Assembly (NCBI RefSeq): GCF_000328705.1
Contig: NC_019673.1
Span: 7,885,501 to 7,949,500, forward strand
Origin: Saccharothrix espanaensis DSM 44229
GTDB taxonomy: Bacteria; Actinomycetota; Actinomycetes; Mycobacteriales; Pseudonocardiaceae
Reading direction: 5' to 3'
Length of the DNA stretch: 64,000 nucleotides
Under the pieces are notes generated by a model. That model ran no database searches. It worked only from the letters and a program-made list of their open reading frames with translations, and had not been told where the DNA came from. Below, piece after piece: positions 24,497 through 33,255 of the stretch (position 1 is the first letter of the stretch; each line of letters starts with the position of its first letter). Both the position numbers and the translations under genes were made by a program.

Positions 24497-25357
24497 TCAC
24501 ACCCCGCGCGGCCTCGGCTGGCAGCGCGGGCAGGAGAACGAAGAGCGGTTCATGAACGGCTCTCGCACAATCGCCGTTCCGCACCGCGCGCACGGGCGGT
24601 CTTCCTGCCCGTAAACGTTCAGGGAACGGTCGAAGTAGCCGGACTGGCCGTTCACGTTGACGTAGAGCGCGTCGAACGACGTGCCGCCTTCGCCCAACGC
24701 TTCGCGCATCACGTCGGTGGCGTGGCCGAGCAGTTCGGCGGCTTTGGCGCGGGTCAGCTTCTCGGTGGGCCGCAGGCCGTGCAGGCGGGTGCGCCACAGC
24801 GCCTCGTCGGCGTAGATGTTGCCCACACCGGACACCAGCGTCTGGTCCAGCAGCGCGCGCTTGACCTCCGTGCGCCGCCTGCGCAACGCGGTCACCGCGG
24901 CGTCCGGGTCGAACACGGGGTCCATCGGGTCACGCGCGATGTGCGCCACCGGCACCGGCAGCGGCGTGCCGTCGACCTCGACGATCTCGGCCAGCGCCAG
25001 CCCGCCGAACGTGCGCTGGTCGACGAACCGGAGCTCCGGGCCCTCGTCGGCGAACCGCACGCGGACCCGCAGGTGCTTCTCGTCCGGCGCGTCGAGCGGC
25101 TGCACCAGCATCTGGCCGCTCATCCCGAGGTGGGCGAGCAGGGCGTCCCCGTCGGAGAGGTCCACCCACAGGTACTTGCCCCGCCGGCGCGCGCCGACCA
25201 TGGTGCGACCGGCCAACCGGGACGCGAAATCCGCCGCACCGGGCAGGTGGCGGCGGATCGCACGGGCGTGCAGCACTTCGACCGCTGCGACGGTCCGACC
25301 GGCGACGTGCTCGTGCAGACCTCGGCGGACTACTTCTACCTCGGGCAACTCGGGCAC
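24497..25357 (-). CDS. mutM: Formamidopyrimidine-DNA glycosylase (Fpg/MutM)
   Basis: Fpg removes 8-oxoguanine and other oxidised purines and cuts the abasic strand. The 286-residue product has the catalytic N-terminal PELPEVE (Pro2, Glu3), the conserved Lys in RGKYLWV (about residue 60), the H2TH motif with [13 protein letters not shown], and the C-terminal zinc finger [13 protein letters not shown]...CPRCQ with four Cys. All catalytic residues are present. It is the last gene of the operon yceD-rpmF-rnc-orf73-mutM, starting 9 bases after orf73; the order matches M. tuberculosis rnc-fpg apart from the small insert. Confidence 0.96.
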   Translation of the reverse strand: MPELPEVEVVRRGLHEHVAGRTVAAVEVLHARAIRRHLPGAADFASRLAGRTMVGARRRGKYLWVDLSDGDALLAHLGMSGQMLVQPLDAPDEKHLRVRVRFADEGPELRFVDQRTFGGLALAEIVEVDGTPLPVPVAHIARDPMDPVFDPDAAVTALRRRRTEVKRALLDQTLVSGVGNIYADEALWRTRLHGLRPTEKLTRAKAAELLGHATDVMREALGEGGTSFDALYVNVNGQSGYFDRSLNVYGQEDRPCARCGTAIVREPFMNRSSFSCPRCQPRPRGV

Positions 25358-25366
25358 GTGACGGGG

Positions 25367-25588
25367 TCAGTCCTCGTTGTCGGTCTCCGCGGCGGCTTCC
25401 AGCTCCTCCAGGAGCTCGTACGCGGCGGCCTGCGGCTTGGTGGGCTTGAGCATCCAGCCGCCCGCCTGGGCGGTGTCGCGGACCAGGACGAGGCCCTGGA
25501 TACCACCGCTGCGGGAGGCGTTCAACGGTCGGGAGTGGCGGTGGTGGTCGCGCACGCGCCGGTTGGTCCGGACGTTCGTGGCATACAT
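25367..25588 (-). CDS. Small conserved hypothetical protein between rnc and mutM
   Basis: A 73-residue protein with a basic first half (NVRTNRRVRDHHRHSRPLNASRSGG) and an acidic C-terminal helix (AAAYELLEELEAAAETDNED). The charge split suggests a nucleic-acid or protein-binding adaptor, but no family is recognised. It sits 5 bases after the rnc stop and 9 bases before mutM, so it is translated from the same mRNA. Placement in a tight operon and normal codon use support a real gene. ATG 25588 is the only in-frame ATG near the front. Confidence 0.7.
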   Translation of the reverse strand: MYATNVRTNRRVRDHHRHSRPLNASRSGGIQGLVLVRDTAQAGGWMLKPTKPQAAAYELLEELEAAAETDNED

Positions 25589-25593
25589 CGGCG

Positions 25594-26394
25594 TCAGTCT
25601 TCCTCGGTGGGTGGAGTCTGCGGTGGAGCCGATCCCGGTGCGTGCCCGTTCCCGGATGCGGCTTCCTGCTCCGCGCGAACCCGTTCCGACAGCACCCGGT
25701 AGGCGGCCTCGGCCGCCTTCTGCTCGGCTTCCTTCTTCGTGCTGCCATCGCCGGCGCCGTGGGACTTGCCACCGACGAGCACCGTTGCGGTGAACTCCTT
25801 GCGGTGGTCGGGTCCCTGGTCGTCCACCCGGTACTCGGGCACGCCCAGCCCCGCCGATGCGGTCAACTCCTGCAAACTGGTCTTCCAGTCCAACCCCGCG
25901 CCGCGCAACGGCGCTTCCGCCAGCAGCGGATCGAAGAGGTGGTGGACGAGTTGACGCGCGGTGTCGATGCCGAACTGGAGGTACACCGCGCCGATGACGG
26001 CTTCCAAGCCGTCCGCGAGGATGCTCGCCTTGTCCCTGCCGCCGGTCAGCTCCTCGCCGCGACCGAGCAGCAGGTGCCCGCCCAGACCGTCCTCGCCCAG
26101 CCCCCTGGCCACACCCGCCAGCGCGTGCATGTTCACCACACTGGCACGGAGCTTCGCGAGCTGCCCCTCGGGCAGGTCGGGATGGGTCCGGTACAGGTGA
26201 TCGGTGACCACCAGGCCGAGCACGGCGTCACCGAGGAACTCCAGCCGCTCGTTCGGCGGGAGTCCACCGTTCTCGTACGCGTACGACCGGTGTGTCAGGG
26301 AAAGCGTCAGCAGCTCGGCGTCCACCGGGACGCCGAGCGCTTCGAGCAACGGGGCGCGGTCGGCGGACCGACCGCGCGACGACCTACCCCCCAC
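25594..26394 (-). CDS. rnc: Ribonuclease III
   Basis: RNase III cuts double-stranded RNA in rRNA and mRNA processing. The 266-residue product has the signature [16 protein letters not shown] (about residues 49-64) with the catalytic acidic residues, [15 protein letters not shown] (second metal site, about 130), and a C-terminal dsRNA-binding domain (about 170-240) with the [12 protein letters not shown] helix. A Pro/Ser-rich tail of about 20 residues follows. It starts 30 bases after rpmF and belongs to the yceD-rpmF-rnc-orf73-mutM operon. Confidence 0.96.
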   Translation of the reverse strand: MGGRSSRGRSADRAPLLEALGVPVDAELLTLSLTHRSYAYENGGLPPNERLEFLGDAVLGLVVTDHLYRTHPDLPEGQLAKLRASVVNMHALAGVARGLGEDGLGGHLLLGRGEELTGGRDKASILADGLEAVIGAVYLQFGIDTARQLVHHLFDPLLAEAPLRGAGLDWKTSLQELTASAGLGVPEYRVDDQGPDHRKEFTATVLVGGKSHGAGDGSTKKEAEQKAAEAAYRVLSERVRAEQEAASGNGHAPGSAPPQTPPTEED

Positions 26395-26424
26395 AGTGCG
26401 ACGCTACCTTCGCCTTGATGAGGA

Positions 26425-26607
26425 TCAGGCCGGCTGGACGACCTGGCGGCCGTCGTACTGGCCACAAGCCGGGCAGGCGACGTGCTGCGGCTTCGGCTGG
26501 CGGCAGGCCCGGTTCGAGCAGGCCACCAGGTGCACGGCAGCGGTCTTCCACTGAGCGCGGCGCGAGCGCGTGTTCGAGCGCGACATCTTCCGCTTCGGGA
26601 CGGCCAC
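26425..26607 (-). CDS. rpmF: 50S ribosomal protein L32
   Basis: The 60-residue protein has the family start [20 protein letters not shown] and a zinc ribbon with Cys30, Cys35, Cys45 and Cys48. The first Cys pair is C-x4-C rather than the usual C-x2-C, because two extra residues (NRA-type turn) are inserted; the second is C-x2-C. It therefore looks like a zinc-containing (C+) L32 with an expanded first knuckle. It starts 2 bases after the yceD-type gene, the classic pairing. Confidence 0.96.
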   Translation of the reverse strand: MAVPKRKMSRSNTRSRRAQWKTAAVHLVACSNRACRQPKPQHVACPACGQYDGRQVVQPA

Positions 26608-26609
26608 GA

Positions 26610-27197
26610 CTAGTTCTCCTCTGGATTGTCACGATTCCCGTCGAACCGCTCCTGAAGGGCGGCCCACCGGGGGTCAATCGTCTCATGCCCGTGATCGGGG
26701 CCGAGATCGGCCAGCCTGCCACCGCAGTCGACGCACAGCCCGAGGCAGTCCGGCGAGCACAGCGGCACCTGCGGCAGCGCGAGGACGAGGGCGTCCCGCA
26801 CCACCGGTTCGAGGTCGACCAGGTCGTCGTGCAACCGACTGACCTCGCCTTCCTCGGTGGTCTCGTCGGTGGCGCTGTCCGGGTAGGCGTACAACTCGGT
26901 CAACTCCACCTCGACCTCGGCCGACAGCGGTTCCAGGCAGCGCGAGCACTCCCCTTCGACCACCGTCGCGGCCGTGCCGGTCACCAGCACGCCCTCGACC
27001 ACCGACTCCAGCAGGAGGTCGAGTTCGACGACACCACCCGGGGGCACCGCGATCACGCCGAGCAGGCCGAGACCTTCCGCGGGCACCGAGCGCTTGTAGG
27101 CGCGGGATGAACCCGCGCGACGACCGAGGTCCCTGGTGTCGATGACCCAGGGCCCGGTGGCTGTGGAACGCGTGGACGCGTGACGGTGCTCAGGCAT
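26610..27197 (-). CDS. YceD family (DUF177) protein
   Basis: The 195-residue product belongs to DUF177/YceD, whose members occur next to rpmF and are linked to 23S rRNA accumulation and ribosome assembly. Typical features are [13 protein letters not shown] at the start, ECSRCLEPL (CxxC, about residue 83), and [16 protein letters not shown] (about 147-162) near the C-terminus, which together can form zinc sites. It is the first gene of the operon with rpmF, rnc, orf73 and mutM and equals M. tuberculosis Rv2926c by position. ATG 27197 is the first good start. Confidence 0.92.
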   Translation of the reverse strand: MPEHRHASTRSTATGPWVIDTRDLGRRAGSSRAYKRSVPAEGLGLLGVIAVPPGGVVELDLLLESVVEGVLVTGTAATVVEGECSRCLEPLSAEVEVELTELYAYPDSATDETTEEGEVSRLHDDLVDLEPVVRDALVLALPQVPLCSPDCLGLCVDCGGRLADLGPDHGHETIDPRWAALQERFDGNRDNPEEN

Positions 27198-27309
27198 GAT
27201 GTTTGGTGTTTGCCGACGGGTGACTTACCACGGCCAGCCGGTCAAGGGTACGGGACAACCGGCGCTGACGTGAAATCGGCAGGTCCGGACTGGTCCGATC
27301 GGGTGTCCG

Positions 27310-27331
27310 GGCCGGCCGCGGGCGGCCGGCC
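27310..27331 (-). terminator. Hairpin terminator of the DivIVA-like gene
   Basis: GGCCGGCCGC (27310-27319) pairs perfectly with GCGGCCGGCC (27322-27331), leaving a very small loop, 7 bases beyond the stop of the gene at 27338-28066. The stem is all G-C. Confidence 0.6.
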
Positions 27332-27337
27332 GGGCGG

Positions 27338-28066
27338 TCAGGAGCGGGCGGTCTCGTGGTAGTCGAACGGGGCGGCGGCACCGGCCACCCCCGGACCGCG
27401 CAGGTGCGAGCGGCCCTTGCCGACCGAGCGGAGCGTGTGGGCCAGCAGGTCCTCGAAGTCGGCCAGCTTGCCGTCCACGTAGGCGTCGCACTCGCTGCGC
27501 AGCCGGATGGCCTCGGACTGCGCGCCGTCGAGCACCCGGGCCGACTCGGCGTGCGCGGCCTGCACGACCTCGGTCTGGTCGACCAGGCGGGCCTGCTCGG
27601 CCCGGCCCTCCTCGATCGCCCGCTCGTAGTTGGCGCGGCCGGCCTGCACCATCCGGTCGGCCTCGGCGTGCGCGCGACCCACCAGGTCCTCGTACTCCTG
27701 GCGGCCCGCGGAGATCGTCCGCTCGGCCTGGTCCTGCGCCTCGGCCACCATCCGCTCGGCCCGCGACCGGGCCTCGGACAGCATCCGCTCGGCCTCGTGC
27801 TGCGCCTCGGCGACCATCCGCTCGGCGTCGGACCGGGCCTTGCTGGTGCTCGCCTCCAGCTCGTGCTGGGCCTTGCCGACCAGCTCGTCGCGGTGGTCGA
27901 GCACGTCCTGGGCGTCGTCCAGCTCCGCCGGGATCGCGTCGCGCACGTCGTCGAGCAGTTCGAGCACGTCACCACGCGGCACGACGCACCCGGAGGTCAT
28001 CGGCACGCCACGCGCTTCCTCGACGATCGTGACCAGCTCGTCGAGGGCCTCGAACACCCGGTACAC
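27338..28066 (-). CDS. DivIVA-like coiled-coil protein (Rv2927c homologue)
   Basis: A 242-residue soluble protein. Residues 81-168 form eight consecutive 11-residue units of the type AERMVAEAQHE (hendecads), a nearly continuous helix. The N-terminus (YRVFEALDELVTIVEEARGVP) and the following PRGDVLELLDDVRDAIP are conserved with M. tuberculosis Rv2927c, which occupies the same place after rnc and yceD. Such proteins are related to DivIVA/Wag31-type polar growth scaffolds; the exact role is not established. ATG 28066 is the first start and is followed by this conserved segment. A second hendecad protein is encoded at 39601-40989. Confidence 0.85.
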   Translation of the reverse strand: MYRVFEALDELVTIVEEARGVPMTSGCVVPRGDVLELLDDVRDAIPAELDDAQDVLDHRDELVGKAQHELEASTSKARSDAERMVAEAQHEAERMLSEARSRAERMVAEAQDQAERTISAGRQEYEDLVGRAHAEADRMVQAGRANYERAIEEGRAEQARLVDQTEVVQAAHAESARVLDGAQSEAIRLRSECDAYVDGKLADFEDLLAHTLRSVGKGRSHLRGPGVAGAAAPFDYHETARS

Positions 28067-28108
28067 GGCACACTCCCCACGCCCACACAGCGGTACCCGT
28101 CCCAGTGT

Positions 28109-28147
28109 GCCCTGCCGATCACCCGGCCGCGGGTAGATCGGCAGGGC
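28109..28147 (-). terminator. Strong hairpin terminator after the ribonuclease gene
   Basis: GCCCTGCCGATC (28109-28120) pairs with GATCGGCAGGGC (28136-28147); inside, ACCCG (28121-28125) pairs with CGGGT (28130-28134) around a GCCG loop with one bulged A at 28135. The 17-bp stem lies 62 bases beyond the stop of the gene at 28209-28652. Confidence 0.75.
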
Positions 28148-28208
28148 GTGTCCCCACCCCTCCGGGTGACACCCCGGCGGAGGTCGGTCGCGGCGGCGGC
28201 CCGGCGGC

Positions 28209-28652
28209 TCAGCGGGAGACGTCGACCAGCACGAAGCTCGCGTAGTGGTCGGCGGTGTAGAAGTAGAGCTTCGGCGACGCGTTGCCGGTCACGATCCGCC
28301 GCGCGCCGCGCGTGGAGCTGCCGGGCGTCTTCACCGTGTACTCGCGGTAGTAGCCGGAAGCGCACGCCGGCAGGATCCGCTCCCGGTTCTGGAAGGTCTG
28401 GTTGTCCTGCGGGTACGGGTAGGGACCGCCGCGCTGGATCAGCCGGACGGTGTCGGTGGCCTGGGCGGGCAGCCCGGACAGGGCGACCCGGCGGAACCCG
28501 GAGGTGTCACCGCACGCCGCCTGGAGCGCGGCGAGCCCGGCGGACGCCGGCGCGGCGACGGCCGGGGCCTGCGAGACGGGGGTGAAGGTGCCGACGAGGA
28601 CCAGCAGCAGGGAGAGCAGCGCCTTGGCGCCACGCGATGTGATCTCGCTCAT
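28209..28652 (-). CDS. Secreted guanyl-specific ribonuclease (RNase Sa/St, barnase superfamily)
   Basis: The 147-residue precursor has a signal peptide (about 1-38, ending VAAPASA) and a mature microbial RNase of about 105 residues. It matches RNase Sa and RNase St: GLPAQATDTVRLI, GGPYPYPQD, FQNRERILP, GYYREYTVKTPG, TRGARRIVTG and TADHYASFVLVD. Catalytic residues by analogy are Glu104, Arg118/119 and His136, with Arg90. Cys47 and Cys97 likely form the RNase St-type disulfide; the Cys pair of RNase Sa is absent. ATG 28652 is chosen because the signal peptide starts there. No barstar-like inhibitor gene lies next to it. Confidence 0.93.
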   Translation of the reverse strand: MSEITSRGAKALLSLLLVLVGTFTPVSQAPAVAAPASAGLAALQAACGDTSGFRRVALSGLPAQATDTVRLIQRGGPYPYPQDNQTFQNRERILPACASGYYREYTVKTPGSSTRGARRIVTGNASPKLYFYTADHYASFVLVDVSR

Positions 28653-28716
28653 GCCTCGAACGGTAATCACGTCGAGTGAGGAATCGACCACGATGGGGTG
28701 AACCCGCCGTGACCGG

Positions 28717-29199
28717 TCAGCGGCGTTCGGCGAGCCGCTGGGTGAGCCGGGCCAGGATCGACGGCGGCAGCAGCGTCGACACGTCGCCGCCGTAGGTCGC
28801 CACGTCCTTGACCAGCGAGCTGGCCAGGAAGCTGTAGACCGGGTTGGTCGGCATGAACAGCGTCTCCACCCCGGTGAGCTGGTGGTTCATCTGGGCCATC
28901 TGGAGCTCGTAGTCGTAGTCGCTGACCGCGCGCAGACCCTTGACGATGGCCTGGATGTCGTTCTCCAGGCAGTAGTCGACCAGCAGGCCGTGCCACGAGT
29001 CGACCCGCACGTTGGGCCACTGCGCGGTGACCTCGCGGAGCATCTCGGTGCGCTCCTCGACGGAGAACAGGGTCTTCTTGTTCTTGTTGATGAGCACGGC
29101 GACGACGACCTCGTCGAAGAGCTTCGCCGCTCTGCCGATGATGTCCAGGTGTCCGTTGGTGGCCGGGTCGTAGGAGCCGGGGCACACGGCACGCGTCAT
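28717..29199 (-). CDS. coaD: Phosphopantetheine adenylyltransferase
   Basis: CoaD makes dephospho-CoA from 4'-phosphopantetheine and ATP, the fourth step of CoA synthesis. The 160-residue product is of normal length, with the nucleotidyltransferase motif GSYDPATNGHLDII (T/HxGH, residues 9-22), KGLRAVSDYDYELQMAQMN, and the C-terminal ISSS-like SLVKDVATYGGDVS. ATG 29199 begins MTRAVCPGSYDP as in relatives. It is 54 bases after rsmD, as in M. tuberculosis (rsmD Rv2966c, coaD Rv2965c). Confidence 0.96.
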   Translation of the reverse strand: MTRAVCPGSYDPATNGHLDIIGRAAKLFDEVVVAVLINKNKKTLFSVEERTEMLREVTAQWPNVRVDSWHGLLVDYCLENDIQAIVKGLRAVSDYDYELQMAQMNHQLTGVETLFMPTNPVYSFLASSLVKDVATYGGDVSTLLPPSILARLTQRLAERR

Positions 29200-29253
29200 G
29201 GTTTCGGACGGTAGCACCCGATCGGACGCGCCCACTCCGGCGCGTGGTCGGCA

Positions 29254-29820
29254 TCACCCGAGGGCACCACGGTACTCCGCCCAGTACAGCGCTGTGTCGC
29301 CGTATCGCTTGCTGCGCAAGGATTCCAGCGCACCAGGCCAGATCGGTTCAGGGCTGCGCGCCGCGCGCTCCACGATGGCCAGCGCGCCGTCGGCGAACCA
29401 GCCGTGCCGGACCAGCCCGTCGAGCACCAGCCCGAGCTGTTCGTCGGTCACCGCGTAGGGCGGGTCGGCGAAGACCACGTCGCACGGCTGGTCGGCCGGG
29501 TCGGCCACGGCGGACTCGGCGGACCGGTTGACCACGGTCGCACCCGGCAGGCCGAGCGCCCGCGCGTTGGCCCGCAGCACGTCGGCCGCCCGCTTGTCCG
29601 ACTCGACGAACACCGCCGAGACCGCACCCCGCGACAGCGCCTCGAAACCCAGCGCGCCGGACCCGGCGTACAGGTCGAGCACCCGGGCCCCGTCGAGGTC
29701 GATCAGGGCTTCCAGCGAGCTGAACAACGCCTCGCGCACCCGGTCCGAGGTGGGTCGGGTGCCCCGCGGCGGCACTTGCAGCCGACGCCCACCGGCGACG
29801 CCCGCGACGATCCTGGTCAC
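29254..29820 (-). CDS. rsmD: 16S rRNA (guanine(966)-N(2))-methyltransferase RsmD
   Basis: RsmD methylates G966 of 16S rRNA. The 188-residue product has the N-terminal RIVAGVAGGRRLQVPPRGTRPTSDRVREALF, the SAM motif VLDLYAGSGALGFEALSRGA (about 52) and the catalytic DPPY motif (VVFADPPYAV, about 122). GTG 29820 is the assumed start because conservation begins there. It is normally adjacent to pyc (pca) in actinobacteria; here a 5-kb accessory insert separates them. Confidence 0.95.
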   Translation of the reverse strand: MTRIVAGVAGGRRLQVPPRGTRPTSDRVREALFSSLEALIDLDGARVLDLYAGSGALGFEALSRGAVSAVFVESDKRAADVLRANARALGLPGATVVNRSAESAVADPADQPCDVVFADPPYAVTDEQLGLVLDGLVRHGWFADGALAIVERAARSPEPIWPGALESLRSKRYGDTALYWAEYRGALG

Positions 29821-30024
29821 CCGCCCATGGTCGCAGGCCGCCCCGCCCCGACCACCGGCGGCAACGCCGGACACCCACCACCCGACCCCCGCGCGACGCG
29901 GACGCCCGCCGCCCGACGACCCGGGGCGGCGGCACTGGGTTCGGTTCACCGAACCCCGCCCCCGGTGCCGGCGACTCCCTTCAGTGGCACGCCCCACCGG
30001 GCAGCCGGGCGTGGGCAGCCGGCG

Positions 30025-30107
30025 CGGGCTTTCCGGGCGGGCTTTCCGGGCGGGGCGACCGGCGAGGGCTTCGCGGGTCGTGCCGTCAGCGTGGGCTTCG
30101 CGGGTCG
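30025..30107. repeat. Short direct repeats after the STAND gene
   Basis: CGGGCTTTCCGGG is repeated back to back at 30025-30037 and 30038-30050, and GGGCTTCGCGGGTCG occurs at 30066-30080 and 30093-30107. They fill the 288-base gene-free stretch 29821-30108 between rsmD and the STAND gene; the rest holds no recognised element. Confidence 0.55.
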
Positions 30108-30108
30108 G

Positions 30109-33018
30109 CTAGCAGAGGTTTCGGTAGGACAACTCCGGGAAGTAGGTGTTCCACTCGGCCGGGGTCAGGCTCACCGACGGCGCCGCGCAGGCCACCGCGA
30201 CGGCCTGATCGGCTTCGAGGTTCCAGCGGATCGCGCTGATCAACGACGTGTGCTTGAGCGCGTGGACGCTGCGCCCGTCCGGGGCGAACCGCAGCCCGGT
30301 GACCCCGGAGCCGACCCGCACCGCGTCGGACTTGCGGCGCAGCTCCTGGGGTTTCGGGAACGTCCACTGCACGAGGTCCCCGGTCGACCCCACGGTCACC
30401 ACCGCCCGCTGGTCCGGGCTCACCGCCACGGCGTTCACCCCGCCCTGGTGGGCGGCGTTGAGGACGACCATGCGCGGGGCCGCCGGGTCGGCGAGGTTCC
30501 AGAAGGTGACCCCGCCGGTCAGGTCACCCACGACCAGTCCCCGGTAGCCGGCGAACGCCACCGCGCTGATCGAGCCGACCGCCTCGCTGTCCACTCGGCC
30601 GACCACCCTCGGCGACTCGGGTGCGGAGACGTCCCAGATCTCCAGGTCCTGGTCGTAAGGCGTGCCGGCGGCACCCTCCAGGTCGAGCGTGACGAGCAGC
30701 CGGCCGTCCCCGCTGAACTCGAACAGCGAGTTGGCGCCGGTCAGCGCACCGAGTTGACGCGGTTCACGCGGGTCGCGCACGTCCCACAGCCGACCCAGCC
30801 GGCCGGGCACCCAGCGCGTCTCGCCGCCCCTGGTCACCGGCGTCACGTCGACGGTGACCAGCAGCCCGCTGTCCGGGCTGAACCGCACGGCCCGCTGCCG
30901 GCCCGGGATGGTGCCCAGCTCGACCGGCCGCGCGGGGTCGCCGATGCCCGACAGCCGGATCCCGTCGCGGTCCCCGGTGGCGACCATCCGGGAGTCCGCG
31001 CTGAAGACCGGCTCCGCCTGGCCGCCGGGGATCGACCCGACCGGTGTGGCGCTGTCCCCGGACAGGCCGACCAGGATGGTGACGTCCGCCGCCCGCCGCG
31101 ACACCGCGGCGAGCCGGCCGTTCCCGGCGGTCGTCACCAGGGAACCCGTCGCCTCGGCCAGACCGGTCCCGCTGACCAGCCCCGACGCGCTCACCAGCGC
31201 GTTCGTCGTCTGCTCGGACGGGTTCAGGCGGTAGGCGGCGAGCAGCAGCCCGGCGGCCAGCTCCGGGTCCGAGTCGGTCAGCCGGGCGGCGGTCTCGATG
31301 GCGTCGTCGGCGAGCGCGATGGTGTGCTGCCGGGTCGCGGCGCGCTGGGTGTTCGTGGCGTAGATCGCGGTCAGCGCGGCGAAGACGGCGAACACCACGA
31401 CCAGCGCGGCCAGCGCCCGCACGACCCGCGCGTCCCGGCGTCGCCGGGACCGCTCGCTGCGGTCGGCGGACATGCCCGCGTCGAGGAACTCCCGCTCCAC
31501 CCGGTTGAGGCCGCCACGGGTCCGCGCCCACTCCGCCGCCTGCGCCAGCGGGCTGCCGCGTAACAACAGGTCCGGATCGCGCTGGTGGTGCCGCCACAGG
31601 GTCGCGGCGACGGTGAGGCTGCGGTGGGCGCGCCGCCCGTCGCGGTCTTCGTCCAGCCAGTCCCGCAGTCGGGGCCACGCGTCGATCAGTGCCTCGTGGG
31701 TGATCTCGGCCCGGTCGCCGGACAGCACCACGAGCCGCGCCGCGGCGAGCTCGCCCAGGACCGCGTCGACGTCCCCGCCGGCGTCCAGCTCGGCGCGGTC
31801 CACCCGCCGCCGGGTGTCCTCGCCCTCGTCGCCCGAGGCCACCATCCGCAGCAGGAGGTCCTTCGCCACCGCGCGCCGGGGTTCGTCGAGCGCGGAGTAG
31901 ACCGCTTCGGCGGACTTGGCCAATGCGCCGTCGATGCCGCCGGTCCGCTGGAACCCCGCGAGCGTGAGCGTGTTGCCCTTGCGCCGCACCCACGTCTCCC
32001 GCAGGGCGTGCGACAGCAGCGGCAGGACGCCGATCCGGCCGTGGACCTCGGCGACCAGGGCCGCGACCAGCGCACCCTCCACCACGCAGCCGGCGAGCTT
32101 GGCCGGTTCGACGATCGCGCACCGCAACTGCTCGACCGTCATCGGCCCGATGTCGACCTGACCGCCGGTGAGGACCGCGGCCAGCTCGCCCTCGCGCAGG
32201 CAGCGGCCGCGGAAGTCGGCGCGGACACCGAGCACGACCCGGCAGCGACCGTCGTCCGCCCGGGAGGCCCGGACCAGCGCGGCGACGAACGCCGACCGGG
32301 TCGGCTGGTCGCCGCACAGCGTGAACAGCTCTTCGAACTGGTCGACCACCAGCACGACCTGCCGGTCCGGCGGCCCGGCCACCAACGCCTGGCGGACGAG
32401 CCGGTGCAGGTTGCCCGGATCGGCCACCAGTTCCGCCCGGACCACACCGGCCGTCGTGCCCAACCACCGCGCCAGGTGCGCCGCGCACTCGCCGAACGGA
32501 TCCGCGCCGGGCGTGAACAGCGCGATCCGCGCCCCGGCCGCGGCCAGCCGGGGCACCAGCCCCGCGCGCAGCAGCGACGACTTGCCCGCGCCGGACGCCC
32601 CGAACACGGCAGTGAACCGCCGCTCGGCGACCTTGGCGACCACCTCCCCGACCAGGCTGTGCCTGCCGTGGAACCATGCCGCGTCATCGGCCTCGTAGGG
32701 TGCCAGGCCCGGGTACGGCGCGGTGTCACCGTCGCCCGGGGTGGGCGTTTCGGCCAGTTCGGTGCTCAGTTCGCGCCACCGGCGGGCCCACTCGGCTTCG
32801 TCGCCGCCGCACGCGCGCACGAAAGCGGTCGTGACCGCCAGGCTCGGCAGCTTCTTGCCGCCGGCCGCGTCGGACAGCGTGGTGGGCGAGTAGAGCGCCC
32901 ATCGGGCGAGTTGCCGGTAGCTCGGCGTTCCGGCCCGCGTGCGCAGCCGACGCAGGTCCAGCGCGAAGTCGGTCAACGCCGACCCGTCGGGTTCCAGCGG
33001 ACTTTCTCCTCGTGGCAC
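30109..33018 (-). CDS. HTH-STAND ATPase with membrane helix and WD40-like beta-propeller
   Basis: A 969-residue multidomain protein. Order: N-terminal XRE-like helix-turn-helix (about 13-90, TPSYRQLARWALYSPTTLSD), a STAND-type NTPase (nSTAND1, about 100-480) with P-loop GASGAGKSS (140-148) and Walker B VVLVVDQFEEL (221-231), a single membrane helix (about 532-553), and a C-terminal degenerate WD40-like propeller (about 610-960). Such proteins are common in actinobacteria and are thought to act as ligand-triggered switches; some STAND proteins defend against phage. GTG 33018 is the start. It lies in an insert between rsmD and pyc. Function is not established. Confidence 0.85.
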   Translation of the reverse strand: MPRGESPLEPDGSALTDFALDLRRLRTRAGTPSYRQLARWALYSPTTLSDAAGGKKLPSLAVTTAFVRACGGDEAEWARRWRELSTELAETPTPGDGDTAPYPGLAPYEADDAAWFHGRHSLVGEVVAKVAERRFTAVFGASGAGKSSLLRAGLVPRLAAAGARIALFTPGADPFGECAAHLARWLGTTAGVVRAELVADPGNLHRLVRQALVAGPPDRQVVLVVDQFEELFTLCGDQPTRSAFVAALVRASRADDGRCRVVLGVRADFRGRCLREGELAAVLTGGQVDIGPMTVEQLRCAIVEPAKLAGCVVEGALVAALVAEVHGRIGVLPLLSHALRETWVRRKGNTLTLAGFQRTGGIDGALAKSAEAVYSALDEPRRAVAKDLLLRMVASGDEGEDTRRRVDRAELDAGGDVDAVLGELAAARLVVLSGDRAEITHEALIDAWPRLRDWLDEDRDGRRAHRSLTVAATLWRHHQRDPDLLLRGSPLAQAAEWARTRGGLNRVEREFLDAGMSADRSERSRRRRDARVVRALAALVVVFAVFAALTAIYATNTQRAATRQHTIALADDAIETAARLTDSDPELAAGLLLAAYRLNPSEQTTNALVSASGLVSGTGLAEATGSLVTTAGNGRLAAVSRRAADVTILVGLSGDSATPVGSIPGGQAEPVFSADSRMVATGDRDGIRLSGIGDPARPVELGTIPGRQRAVRFSPDSGLLVTVDVTPVTRGGETRWVPGRLGRLWDVRDPREPRQLGALTGANSLFEFSGDGRLLVTLDLEGAAGTPYDQDLEIWDVSAPESPRVVGRVDSEAVGSISAVAFAGYRGLVVGDLTGGVTFWNLADPAAPRMVVLNAAHQGGVNAVAVSPDQRAVVTVGSTGDLVQWTFPKPQELRRKSDAVRVGSGVTGLRFAPDGRSVHALKHTSLISAIRWNLEADQAVAVACAAPSVSLTPAEWNTYFPELSYRNLC

Positions 33019-33255
33019 AGCCGTCGGCCCCCTCCGGTTGTGGTGACCGGATTGTGCTCCGACGACAGCGCCCGGTGCCCAGCTCGTCGCCCGTATTACT
33101 CGTTCGGACCAATGACTGTCGCTCGATCGGGTACATAGGTGCGATCACCGGTCCACCGTGCGCGACCGACCACCGCCATCGAAGCCCTGATAACCCGAGG
33201 AGCGTTCACACCAGCAGACCGCCGCGCGCTGTCGACGGACCGCGGGCCCGCCGGG

